Source of the DNA: Cylicocyclus nassatus
Taxonomy: Eukaryota; Nematoda; Chromadorea; Rhabditida; Strongylidae
Direction of reading: 5' to 3'
Length of the DNA: 64,000 nucleotides
NCBI GenBank assembly: GCA_958299035.1
Contig: CATQJL010000316.1
Coordinates: forward strand, 92,464,443-92,528,442
Below, in pieces: positions 54,067-64,000 of the stretch (positions are counted from its first letter, which is position 1; each line of letters opens with the position of its first letter). Both the position numbers and the translations under genes were made by a program. The notes under the pieces were generated by a model. It did no database searches and was not told the origin of the DNA. It saw nothing but the letters and a program-made list of their open reading frames with translations.

Positions 54067-54477
54067 TGTTTTGCGTTTTTCTCAAAAATCATCTTTTACC
54101 TGTTTTATGTATTATTGAGGTAAAAAATGACACACACGGATTACGGAATGATTTTTCTCACGAAAATTCGACCAGTGCTTCATATGTAAGATTTTCGTAG
54201 AACATAGCAACGACTTTTTAGCGACGGCTTTTCAATCGACTTTGAAGATTTGCCAAATCCTCACTCCCACATACTTTCTTCGATTGCACGTAGTATTTAC
54301 GTGACAATCTCCAAGTTGTATCACGTCGTACTATCGATTCTTGCTAATGGGCTACCTTGTGAGAATGACACGGCAGGATGTGTAGTAGAGTTTAACCACC
54401 CGTACGTGTCATTTTTTACGTCAGTAATGCATAAAACAGGTAAAAAATGAATTTTGAGAAGAACGCAAAACATGTGG

Positions 54478-54548
54478 ACAGCAACAGGATTCGAACCCTC
54501 ACCGGTCACCTGTGAGTCCGAGACGCTAACCACTACACCACACGACCA
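54478..54548 (-). other. tRNA-like block in right arm of MITE copy 9
   Basis: The reverse-complement twin of 53,996-54,066 with the same A and B boxes and the same broken anticodon stem. Confidence 0.5.
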
Positions 54549-54732
54549 CAATCGGAGGATTTGTGCGTACTCTAGATATGCACACGCCAAAAACTTCAGA
54601 GGGCCATAACTTGCTTCACAATAACGCGTCGCAGCTAATGGGAGCACATTTGATACTAACCTCCCGAGCTCCGCGTCCGGGTGTATACCACGTATCAATC
54701 GGCCATTTCGATTCGGCGAACTTCCCTTGTAA

Positions 54733-54933
54733 GGCCCCGGTCAGACTTCACGCGACTTAATCGTCGCGATCTAATCGCCAGGATTTCCATTCATTTTCAC
54801 TTCACATTCAAAAATTTCGAGCTGGAAAAGTATCACAACCGAATGCAAGTGGATCGGCATGGAATGATGTTGTAACAGTTTCTCGTCGCGATTCAGACGC
54901 AACGATCAAATCGCGTGAAGTCTGCCCGGGGCC
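54733..54933. mobile_element. PIF/Harbinger-like MITE (GGCCCCGGTCAGAC tips)
   Basis: 201 bp with ends GGCCCCGGTCAGACTTCACG and complement, TAA on both sides. The left TAA (54,730-54,732) is also the right TSD copy of the previous MITE, so the two share it. Stems continue through CGCGACTTAATCGTCGCGA-type words. Confidence 0.72.
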
Positions 54934-54936
54934 TAA

Positions 54937-55677
54937 GCAGTCCGAATAAAAATCATCATGAAGTCACCTGCGTAAGACAATTTTGTATCTTTGGGGCAAT
55001 TCTTTTAATTGATGGTCCTAGGTCGGTAGAGCAATTTGAGAATATGTTGTGAGTGTTCTTGGAAGTCGAAAGCAGTTTTTCTTATGAATACGTTCTTTAA
55101 GCGGCATGTAGGGCACTTGCGTAAAAACGGACATCGCTCTGTAAGCGGCACGGACTGTATTTTGATTGGGCAGGGAAGATGTATTTATGATTGGGCAGGG
55201 AAGATGATTATCGGGCAGGGAAGATGTATTTTGATTGAGCAGGGAAGATGATTTTTTTGTACGTTTGGGGCAGTTTTCTTATAATTGACTGTCTTTAGTT
55301 GGCACGTAGGACGATTTGGCGATACGTTGTGAGTATATGCTTGACTTAGTTTTTTTTTTCAGTGAAGCAGAAAGATATTTTTTTATAAATTTGTTTCTTT
55401 GGAGGCGGTGTCTCGGAAAAATTTCGCTTTTCGTTTTTTCACTTTTTCGGAGCCTTTTCGTCATGCTGAAACCATATCTGGACTTTTTCAGTGCATGAAA
55501 ATGAATAAAGAGCTCTTTTCAAAGCTCTCCAAATCCGCGTTCGCTCAAAGCTACGTGTAACTGGACGGGTCGGGTCGGGTCCGGAAGAATTCTGGAGTGG
55601 ATTTCAGGCCTTTCAAATGTGGCTTCCCGCTCCAAACTTCATTGATAGATTATTTGGAGAGTCTACTATTGCGATTA
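54937..55677. repeat. Degenerate minisatellite units and a GGGCAGGGAAGATG run; no gene
   Basis: 55,020-55,330 holds isolated units of the 40-bp minisatellite (GTAAGCGGCA..., TAGGGCA...). 55,165-55,255 has four tandem GATTGGGCAGGGAAGATG-like units. The rest is unassigned. Confidence 0.5.
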
Positions 55678-55789
55678 TCCTTCTATATATATAAAACCGA
55701 ATGGTGTACTTGTCTGTACGCTGGTGGATGCTGTCTCGTCCTCGATGGTGTTTTTCTGGTCGATGGTGTTTTCGTGTCGATCGTTTTCC

Positions 55790-56940
55790 AGTATGGAAAT
55801 TGTTACTACTTCCACCAAATTTATCGATTAATTGCAAATTTTGAACTACGAGGCTCGGAGTTGACACAAGGGGGTAAGCGAACATGCTGATTACGAAAAC
55901 AATATCAGTTTTTAGAATTATCAGTTACTTTTACCATTTCGTCGAATTTTTTGCAAAGTTCAAGCTACGGGGCTGGGAGTTGGCACAGGGGGGTAATTGA
56001 GCATGCTGATTACGAATATGATAACCATTTTCAAAAAATACCCATTACTTTTATCATTTTATCGATTTTTTTGCAAATTTTGAACTAAGGGGCTGAGAGT
56101 GGCACAGGGGGGTAATCGAGCATGCTGATTACGAATACGATAACCATTTTCAAAAATGCCCATTACTTTTATCATTTTATCACTTTGTTTGCAAATTTTG
56201 AACTAAGGGGCTGAGAGATGGCACAGGGGGGTAATCGAGCATGCTGATTACGAATATGATAACCATTTTCAAAAATGCCCATTACTTTTATCATTTTATC
56301 GAATTTTTTGCAAAGTTCAAGCTACGGGGCTGGGAGTTGGCATAGGGGGGTAATTGAGCATGCTGATTACGAATATGATAACCATTTTTAAAAATACCCA
56401 TTACTTTTATCATTTTATCGATTTTTTTGCAAATTTCGAACTAAGGAGCTGAGAGTTGGCCGAGGGGGCTAATCGAGCATGCTGATTACGAATATGGTAA
56501 CCATTTTCATAAATGCCCATTACTTTTATCATTTTATTGATTTTTTTGCAAAGTTCAAGCTAAGGAGTAGGGAGTTGGCACAAGGGGGTAATCGAACATG
56601 CTGATTACGAATTTGATAACCATTTTCAAAAATACCCATTACTTTTATCATTCTATCGATTTTTTTTTTGCAAATTTTGAACTAAGGGGCTGGGAGTTGG
56701 CAAAAGGGGGTAATCGAGTATGCTGATTACGAATACAATATTAGTCTTTAGAATTATCAGTTACTTTTATCATTTCGTTGTTTTTTTTTGCAAAGTTCGA
56801 GCTACGGCGCTGAGAGTTGGCATATGGGAGCAAGCGAGCATGCCGATTACGATGATAACCAATTCAGAAAATACCCATTACTTCTATTGGTTTAATCAAT
56901 TTTTTTTGCAATGTTTGAACCACGGCGCTGGGGGTTGGTA
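55790..56940. repeat. ~118-bp tandem array in H2 (right)
   Basis: About ten units with GGTAATCGAGCATGCTGATT, ACGAATATGATAACCATTTT and TTTTATCATTTTATCGATTT, the reverse complement of the left array. Confidence 0.8.
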
Positions 56941-56943
56941 CGG

Positions 56944-57864
56944 AGGGCGTGCAGGAGTTCCTAGCACCTTTCCTCGCACCAGCATTCGCACCCAGGAGGG
57001 TTCTAGCACCTCTGCATCTCAGATGTCAAGACGCGCCCATTGCTCCTCCCATTTACTGATCTCATTGTGAGGCGTGCAAGCAGCGAGAACACAGATTCAG
57101 GTATTAAAGTAAAAGAGAAAAAATGGAGAAAAACGGAAGATAGTTACCATTTCTAAGTGAGATGGCTTGGTAACTTCTGCTATGCCATTTTTGTGAAAAA
57201 AAGCACATGAACATTACTTTAAGAAGAGGAAAATAGCAGAGAATTTTTTGAATGGAAAATCCGATTGTTTGAATGTTCGAAATAATAGAGCCTCTAGTAA
57301 TACCAAACTAGGATACCAAACTTCGTCGCGTGATCGAAGAGTTGACCAAGAGTTTCAAACACGACATTGAATTTGCAAGGTGTGGTAATTTGTTATTCTT
57401 AGATGATTTTAGAACTTGCGTAAAATAAACTAACGTCTCTGTTATATACCGTGATTGAATGACTCATAACTTCTGCTTAATTTATATTAATGCGATATGT
57501 TTCACAAACTTACTCAAGCACGAGCACTCAAAAGTTTTTGAGGAAGCGTCAATTTAACCGAAAAAATCAATAAAACATAACTCGAAATTCAGCTGCAGTC
57601 GTTTATGGATCCTAAACCTTTTAAAACCTACAAGTTTCTTTTTGTTTCTCGATTTCAGTTCTATTATCCTAATATACAATGAAGCATGTCTTGCAGTGCG
57701 TGTACACAATTTAGAATGAGGGCACCTAGAGAGTGATGGGCGGAGCCGCCCTTTGGCCTTGAGAAGGTGTGATGTTCTCCAAGGAATTTCTGGAAGCGCC
57801 AAGTACCCCTGCGAGGAAAAGCGGCTAGGCTTTGGGAACTCCTGCCACGCCGCCGATTGTACAG
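56944..57864. mobile_element. Insertion in H2 (right) with GTAC flanks and GGAGTTCC inverted ends
   Basis: The left copy of H2 has the uninterrupted GGTTGGTACAGGCTGG. Here GGTTGGTAC is followed by GGAGGGCGTGCAGGAGTTCC, and the far end GGAACTCCTGCCACGCCGCC plus GATT precedes GTACAGGCTGG. This gives a GTAC duplication and imperfect inverted ends. Two plus-strand open stretches (about 57,015-57,152 and 57,313-57,428) look protein-like, but I cannot match them. Confidence 0.6.
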
Positions 57865-58319
57865 GCTGGTAATTGAGCATAGTGCTCACGAACACGTTCT
57901 TATTTTACAAGTTATCGATTACTTTCACTTGCCTTATCAATTTTTTGCAAAGTTTAAGCCACGGAACTGGGATTTGGCACATTGGAAAAGCGAGCGTCCC
58001 GATTACGATTGTAATAAGTGTTCTTGAAAGTACCTATTATTTCTGTCGATTTTTCTGTTTCTTTGTAAAATTAGAGCTACACCGCTGGTTTCTGGCACAA
58101 AGTTGTATGTGAGCACGCTCACTGCGAAGAAGTAACCGTTTTTGAAAATACCCATTACTTTCATTGATTTCATCTTTTTTAAAGCTGAAGCTACGAGGCT
58201 GGGATGGCACCGGTCCGGGGGTAAGTGAGCATACTGAGAATTCTATAATCACACTAGGAATTGACGAAGACGGTAAATTTACCTACAGTTGTTATAGATC
58301 CACTTTGGCCCGCCATTAC

Positions 58320-60120
58320 CTTCTAAAATCCTACTTCTGCCCTTAAAATCAGAAAAGCACAAAGAGCCTGGTCTTGAGGGAAGTAAAGGTTTATAAACTG
58401 AGGCGGCAAGACATTTCCGCTAAGAATTTCTACGAGTCAATACCTAATTATACAGAAATTTAGAATTTACTTCTGTCCCTTCCACTTTGCAAAAACCATA
58501 CTTCTGCCTCTGAAAGCAGAAAAGTGGTCTCTGGGGATTGACAGACCTATGAGCTTCATCCGAGAGGACATTTTCACTGAAACTTTTGGCCCCCAAACTT
58601 CGCAAAAACCACAAACTCAAAAACCACACTTCTGGTCCTGAAAGCAAAAAAGACAGGGAGCTTGGTCTCGAGGGAAGAAAGAATTATGGCCTCAGGCAGC
58701 AAGATATTTTCGCCAGGAGTTTCTGGGTGTTAATGATTATATCGAACTTGCTTGAAATTTACTTCTGGCCCTTTTGGTCTCGGGGGGAAGACGCATAAGC
58801 TCAGCGAGCAAGATACTTTCGCTGAAAATTTCTGGGTGTCAGTGTTTATTCATACAGAAACTTGCTTAAAATTTACTTCTGACCCTTCTACTTTGCAAAA
58901 AACCATATTTCTGCCTCTAAAAGTAAAAAAGCACAAAGTGCTCTCGAGGGAGGGGCAGACCCATGAGCTTCATCTGACAAGACATTTTCGCTAAGATGTT
59001 TAACCCCTAGACTTCGCAAAAACCAGTACTTCCGCCCCTAAAGGCAGAAAAGCACAGGGGAATTAGTCTCGAGGAAAGAAAGAATCATGGCTTCAGGTAG
59101 CAAGATATTTTCGCCAGAAGTTTCTGGGTGTCAATGATTATACAAAAAGTTGCTTGAAATTTACTTCTGGCCATTCTACTTTGCAAAAACCACACTCCTC
59201 TAGAGGCGAAACAGCACAGATAGCTTTGTTTCGAGGAAAAGACAGAACCATGAGCTTCATGCAACAAACATTTTCGCCAAGGGGTTTGACCCCTAGACTT
59301 CGCAAAAACCAGTAATTCTGCCCCTAAAAGCAGAAAAGCACAGGGAATTCAGTCTCTAGGGAAGGACAGCCCATGAGTTTCATCCGACAGGACATTTTCG
59401 TTGAGACGTTGGACTCCAAAACTTGCAAAAACCACAAAACTCAAAAACCACACTTCTGGCCCTAAAAGCAAAAAAGCACAAGGAGATTTGTCTCCAGGGA
59501 AGAAAGAATTATGGCCTCAGGCAGCAAGATATTTTCGCCAGAAGTTTCTGGGTGTCGACGTTTTATTATACAGAAACTTGAATTCGTGGCCATTCTACTC
59601 TGCAAAACCCGTACTTCTACCCCTAAAAGCAAAACGCACAGATAGCTTGGTCTCGAGGGGAAGAGACTCATGAGCTCAGCCAGCAAGATACTTTTGCTGA
59701 GAATTTCTGGGTGTCAATGTTTATTCTACAGAAACTTGTTTGAAATTCAATTGTGGCCATTCTACTCTGCAAAAACCAGACTTCTGCCTTTGAAGGCAGA
59801 AGAATGGTCCCGAGGGAGAGACAGACCCATGAACTTCTTGCGACAGGAAATTATCCTCTCTGAAAATTTTGGCCTATTGAACTTCGCTAAAACCGCACTT
59901 TTGTCCCTGGAAGCAAAAAAACACGGAGCGTGGTCTTGAGGGAAGAAAATACTCAGGGCTCAGACAGCAAAATATTCGCGCTAAAAATTTTTAGGTGTCA
60001 ATATTTAATTATAAAGAAACTTGCCAGAAAAATTACGGCCCTTCTTCTCAACCATACTTCTGCCCTAAAAGCGGAAGCATAAGGAGCTTGGTTTCGAGGG
60101 AAGGAAAGACCTAGGGTTTA
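58320..60120. repeat. Degenerate ~280-bp tandem array in H2 (right)
   Basis: Reverse complement of 26,260-28,280, with CTTCTGCCCCTAAAAGCAGA, GGTCTCGAGGGAAGAAAG and TTTCTGGGTGTCAATG words. Unit order is conserved between the copies. Confidence 0.7.
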
Positions 60121-61001
60121 TGCGACAGGACAGTTTCGGTAAGATTGTCCTTCAAAAGAAGGCGTTGGGCCAGTTTTAGTCTGCTCTAAGAGTCCGTTCA
60201 CTGGCAAGACATCATCGAAAAAAATACTGCTTCACTTTTACCTACATATTCGAGTTTTCGGCTGCTGGAAGACATAACTTGACGCTTCCTTTACATGGTA
60301 CTTTCCTGAAAATCAATCTGAGTTTTGGGATGAATCGGCTGTTCTAAACAGGTGCTTGGAGGTAGCTTCCTTGTTTAAGAGCTGTGGTATCTGGGCGAAG
60401 GTATCTGCAAGAGGAATAGCAGAGATGCTTTGCGGATAGTCACTAGTAGTAGCTTCTCTTCCTAAGAGCATAGTGTTTTGTTTCTACTACTCACAACACG
60501 CGAAAGGTCGCTGGAAATATGGAAATTCTCTTTCTTGGGATTTTTAGTTAATTAATGGCAGAAATCAATGTATCTGCCCCCACCCACCTACTAGCGACCC
60601 TACGGGTCGCTAGTCTTATATATAAAGCTGAATGTCTATTTGTATGTCTGTCTGTATGTCTGTGTGTACGTATGTTCTGAATAGAAAATTCCATTTCTGA
60701 ACCGATCTGGACCATACTTGGCACACATACACTTCGGGCCCCGGGGGGTGTCACAGGCTACTTTTCGTCATCGATCGATATCGATTTTTGTCGATTTTTT
60801 TTGCAGAGTTCACCTACGGAACTGCGAGTTGGCACAGGGGGGTAAGTGAGCATGGGGATTCCAAATACAACATTAGTTTTCAGAATTATCGATTACTTTG
60901 TGTTGTACGTCCTCCTGTCTTTGAACCTTGGCATGTTCTTGCAGGTGAATAATTTCTGTTATATTATGTCGCACAGGTTGTTATAAATGATATACTTTAT
61001 T

Positions 61002-61036
61002 GCCCGACGTTTCGGCAAGACGCCGTCTTCAGGGGC
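61002..61036 (-). ncRNA. Hammerhead-ribozyme-like motif (left tip)
   Basis: Minus strand: GCCC, CTGAAGA, C, GGC-GTCTT-GCC, GAAA, CGTC, GGGC. Stem I (GCCC/GGGC) and stem II (3 bp) pair. ACGT is self-complementary. There is one extra base before stem II, as in the other copies. Confidence 0.5.
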
Positions 61037-61244
61037 TGAAAAGGCGTCAATCACATTGATACACGATCTCTGCCGCCAAATATCTCCACCGACTTGCCAC
61101 TCGATTCGTCTTGAGTGGAAGCAGGGAGTTTGGGAGCGATGGTCCACCCATCAATTATATCACCGATGTTGTAACTAACAGCCGCTCCGGATGTGCTTGG
61201 TCGAGTGCGGTGTCAAATGAGTACCCAAGCTACTGTGGGGCTGC

Positions 61245-61826
61245 TTAAAGGCAGTGTACACCCAAAAGTTAAGTTACCCAGTTCTCTATACCGTATATAC
61301 AGGGCTCAGAAGAAGACCAAGTGTGTTGGTCCGGTCCCCCAATGTTGCTTCTAAGCGGAGAAAACCCGCCTGATTTTTCTTTCACTCCGCCCCTTCTCTT
61401 TCACCCCGCCTCCTTCGGACGAATCCACGACAGCGTAAGCTGCAGTTGCAGTTGCAGCTGTAGTTGCAACTGCTGCTGCAGCTGCAACTAGCAACAACAG
61501 CTGCAGTTGCAACAGTGCAGTTGCTTTTTGCGCTGTCACTTTTCACTCTGCCTCCTTCGAACGACGAATCCACGACAGCATACGCAGTGCAGTTGCAGTT
61601 GCAAACTGCAGGCTGTCGTGCTGTTGCAGCTGCTTTTCGATGGCATGCCGACGGGGCCGAGCAGTTCGTTCGAAACTCGTCCGCCCTTTGGAGAGAAGGT
61701 CCCCGGAAATCGGGAATTTTTGAGGGTTTTGGGGAATTTGAATTCATAACTGGAATCAGGGGCACGGAAAGACCCCAGAATGACAAAAACATCGAAGGTG
61801 AAGTTTTGGGTGTACGTTGTCTTTAA
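61245..61826. mobile_element. piggyBac-like MITE with CAGTTGCAG-rich interior
   Basis: TTAA at 61,245 and 61,823. Ends AGGCAGTGTACACCCAAAAG and TTTTGGGTGTACGTTGTCT. The interior has long GCAGTTGCAGCTG runs and two inverted GCCTCCTTCGAACGA-type copies. The right quarter shares GGAATCAGGG with the other members. Confidence 0.68.
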
Positions 61827-62469
61827 GTAGGGCACACAATCTAATAGTTTACGGTACGACAGATACGGCATCAAGTCACTAGTTATAGATAATTTCTCAT
61901 TCTTGCTATTTAGTTTGGGCTCGCAAGCAAGAATATAGGAGCCTTCCAAGGCTTCTCGTGCAAAATGTGGTGTGCGTGGGACAAGATTTTGCACCTGACA
62001 TCGTAATCAATACCGTTATGTTCAATCATTCTATGCTTTCCCAGTTTAGTTCACTGGGAAAGCATAGAATGATCGAACATAACGGTGTTGATTACAATGT
62101 CAGGTGCAAAATCTTGGCCCAACACCAAATTTCTGCAAGAAACCCCTTGAAAGGCTCGTATATTCTTGCTTGCGAGCCTAAATTAAATAGCAAAAGTGAG
62201 AAATTATCTATAACTAGTGACTTGATGCCGTATCTGTCGTACTGTAAACTATAAGATTGTGCGCCCTAGTTAAGCAGCCCCAGTAGCTTGGGTACTCATT
62301 TGACACCGCACTCGACCAAGCACATCCGGAGCTACAACATCGGTGATATACTTGGTGGGTGGACCATCGCCCCCAAACTCCCTGCTTCCGCTCAAGACGA
62401 ATCGAGTGGCAAGTCGGTGGGAATATTTGGCGGCAGAGATCGTGTATCAATGTGAATGACGCCTTTTCA

Positions 62470-62504
62470 GCAACTGAAGACGGCGTCTTGCCGAAACGTC
62501 GGGC
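62470..62504 (+). ncRNA. Hammerhead-ribozyme-like motif (right tip, stem I damaged)
   Basis: Plus strand: GCAA, CTGAAGA, C, GGC-GTCTT-GCC, GAAA, CGTC, GGGC. The core boxes and stem II are intact. Stem I is reduced (GCAA against GGGC). Confidence 0.4.
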
Positions 62505-62546
62505 AATAAAGTATATATTTATAACAACCTGTACGGCATAATACTC

Positions 62547-63045
62547 TCATTGCTGTTTTTCTGGCATGCTCTTGACCTCAGAGGCTCACTTACTATATAC
62601 GCAGCTTAGTGTTTGTCTTCTAAATTTGACATCGTCTTTGTCGTGTAGCTTTAGATGTTTGTCTCTTATCCTTGATCATCTTGTATCCAAGTCCGATGTT
62701 AGCGTTGTTGGGGTAAGCCGAACGAGGTTTCCTGCCCGCCGGGTACGCATGATTTCGCTCATTCGCCCATGTGCTCGTCCCTCTTTCTTCGCTCGAAAGT
62801 GACCGTATATTTCTATACGGTCACGCATCGTACTTGGACTTGTACTTATACCAAGTTTAGCCCCCACGACACTGACTTTTAAGACTACACTGACGAGCAC
62901 CTGTTTAGAGAATTACTCTCCTTAATTTTAGGGTGTTGAACATGTCACAATTTCGTTTCATTACTGTCTTTGTCTGTCGATTCGTGTTTTTGTACTGGCG
63001 CACTGTGCACAACAGTGTATCAATGAATAAATAAATAATATAACA
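62547..63045. other. Retroelement-like 3' sequence ending in ATAAATAAATAA
   Basis: A ~75-codon plus frame (62,566-62,799) lacks a clear motif. GTATCAATGAATAAATAAATAA at about 63,017-63,039 resembles a retroelement tail, and the interrupted Helitron resumes just after it. Family not determined. Confidence 0.3.
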
Positions 63046-63395
63046 ATCAAAATTATCAATTACTTTTATCGATTTTATCGATTTTTTGTAAAGTTTGACC
63101 TGCGGGGCTGGGAGTTTGCACAGGGGGATAATCGAGCATGCTGATTACAAATACAATCTTACTTTTTGGAATCATCCGCTACAACTATCGATTTTATCGA
63201 TTTTTTTGTAAAGTTCGAGCTACGGGGCAGTTGGCACAGGGGGGGGGGGGTAATCGAGCATGATGATTACTAGAACAAAGGGGAACAGTGAACTGGCATG
63301 TAGGCGTGGGCACGGGAAAGGTTGTACTGGTATAGGGATGTGAGCTTTATCATAGTGTTTTGACAGGGCCGGGCGGAGCCGTGTAAGCCAGCTAG

Positions 63396-63749
63396 TACCG
63401 TAAAATCTCAACCCATGGCTTTGAGGGACGATGCCTTTAGCGGCACGTAGAGCATGTGTTCGCTACCGAAAATCTCGTGCTCAAACCAATTAATTACATT
63501 TGCTTGAACCACACCAAATATTGCGACAAAATAGCCCAACTTAAAGGAACTTTTTGACAAGTTTTGAGACAGCTGATTTTGTTGCTGATGAAATTGATTT
63601 TGAGAGGAAAGCTATGTTGTTTGTAGTATTCATGTTACGGACGTCCTCTTGCTTCCAAAATTATGTGTATTCTATCAATTTTCCATCAATTTTCCATGAA
63701 ATGTGGTGAAAGAAACTGGATGAAGCAAAGATTTCGAGAGGGCAGTAGC
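63396..63749. other. No recognised feature
   Basis: A fragment near 63,410-63,440 (GGCTTTGAGGGACGATGCCTTTA) may be a piggyBac-MITE relic. No exon seen. Confidence 0.35.
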
Positions 63750-64000
63750 TCACATAATCGCCGGGGCAAGCGGTCCGCAAACTCGCGCTTTCTTGAGGCG
63801 GTCAGCAGAATTTTGTGGCGTGGCCAAACTTCAGCGGGCGGCACTTCCTTTACGGACGTATTCTGCCAGCGGGCAACAATACAGCATTTTCTGCAAGCGC
63901 TCGTCAAATAACCTCTTTCAGCGAGGGCTAGAACTCTTTTAACGCAGTATCGTGCATACACCGAGTGAAGATGAGACTCATTGTGGCAGAGGTGTCATCG
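63750..64000. mobile_element. CTCAGATAATCGCC-ended element, copy N5 (runs off the window)
   Basis: It starts TCACATAATCGCCGGGGCAA and follows N1 and N4 through GCGGTCAGCAGAATTTTG and CTGCAAGCGCTCGTCAA. Its right end lies outside the window. Confidence 0.7.

Larger units (their letters stand above)
53810..54729. mobile_element. PIF/Harbinger-like palindromic MITE (CAAGGG family), copy 9
   Basis: A 920-bp element with ends CAAGGGAAGTTCGCCGAATC and complement, TAA on both sides. The arms are ~390 bp and very similar. Each contains a tRNA-like block, so one inverted pair of pol III boxes faces outward from the centre. Confidence 0.78.
55678..60613 (+). mobile_element. Non-autonomous Helitron H2 (right copy, 4.9 kb)
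   Basis: It begins TCCTTCTATATATATAAAAC after an A and ends AGCGACCCTACGGGTCGCTAG at 60,613. It is collinear with the minus-strand copy at 25,783-30,569 but diverged. It has a ~0.9-kb insertion (56,944-57,864) absent from the left copy and lacks N2, which the left copy has. Confidence 0.75.
60965..62546. mobile_element. Penelope-terminal-type fold-back
   Basis: A ~285-bp outer arm (60,968-61,252 and 62,270-62,546) and a ~215-bp inner arm (61,827-62,270, centre near 62,046) are reverse complements. The left arm is split by a TTAA MITE. Each outer tip contains a hammerhead-like motif (CTGAAGACGGC...GCCGAAACGTC). No reverse transcriptase is present. Confidence 0.65.
60614..63395 (+). mobile_element. 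Short Helitron H1 (right copy), split by a Penelope-like fold-back
   Basis: It begins TCTTATATATAAAGCTGAAT directly after the CTAG of H2 and ends GGCGGAGCCGTGTAAGCCAG plus CTAG at 63,392-63,395, before T. The middle is interrupted from about 60,905 to 63,045. TTATCGATTACTTT and TTATCAATTACTTT flank the interruption. Confidence 0.72.

Noticed and set aside
25783..60613. Recent segmental inverted duplication of 5 kb
   Set aside because: The arms differ by many substitutions and by independent insertions, and each starts and ends at Helitron borders, so two separate insertions explain it better.

Overview
This is eukaryotic, probably nematode, DNA. The only host gene I can support is a nine-exon piece of the E4 ubiquitin-chain elongation factor UFD-2 (UBE4B in vertebrates). 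It lies on the minus strand and runs right to left from 53,743 to 5,817. The exons join in one frame (1,157 nt, about 385 codons). They cover the C-terminal part of the Ufd2 core and the whole U-box. Exons before 53,743 and the last exon after the U-box were not found, so the gene probably runs off both ends. Four introns are 50-66 bp; the others are 7.1, 10.4, 12.5 and 16.5 kb. The nematode placement is inferred from the tiny introns, the closeness of the UFD-2 protein to worm UFD-2 as I remember it, and many poly(G) tracts; it is not proven.

Almost everything else is transposon sequence packed into those introns. Much of it is palindromic and nested. Families that can be named from termini and target-site duplications (TSDs): (1) PIF/Harbinger-like MITEs with 3-bp TWA duplications, including a CAAGGG-ended family and a group with TTCATAC near the tip; (2) piggyBac-like MITEs bounded by TTAA, some chained end to end on shared TTAA sites; (3) Helitrons with A|TC...CTAG|T borders, including two copies of a composite (4.8-4.9 kb element followed directly by a 0.6 kb element) in opposite orientation 25 kb apart; (4) Mutator-like elements, namely 135-bp hairpins with 9-bp TSDs and a 2-kb element with roughly 100-bp inverted repeats; (5) Tc1/mariner-like fold-backs with TA flanks; (6) Penelope-like retroelement remnants with a reverse-transcriptase and GIY-YIG reading frame and hammerhead-like motifs at their tips; (7) a gypsy-type pol fossil; (8) a family with CTCAGATAATCGCC ends in five copies, whose superfamily I cannot name.

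Layout: 1-5.8 kb MITEs and a tRNA-like duplicated repeat; 5.8-6.3 kb U-box exons; 6.3-9.3 kb Penelope-like element; 9.4-16.6 kb palindromes; 16.6 kb exon; 16.9-23.7 kb nested MITEs; 23.9-24.5 kb three exons; 25.2-30.6 kb composite Helitron (minus); 31-35.9 kb MITEs; 36-40.9 kb minisatellite interrupted by a 2-kb MULE-like element; 41.0 kb exon; 41.5-53.2 kb nested fold-backs, gypsy fossil and a third Helitron; 53.7 kb exon; 53.8-54.9 kb two abutting Harbinger-like MITEs; 55.7-63.4 kb second composite Helitron (plus) with a Penelope-like fold-back inside; 63.75 kb to the end, a truncated CTCAGATAATCG element.
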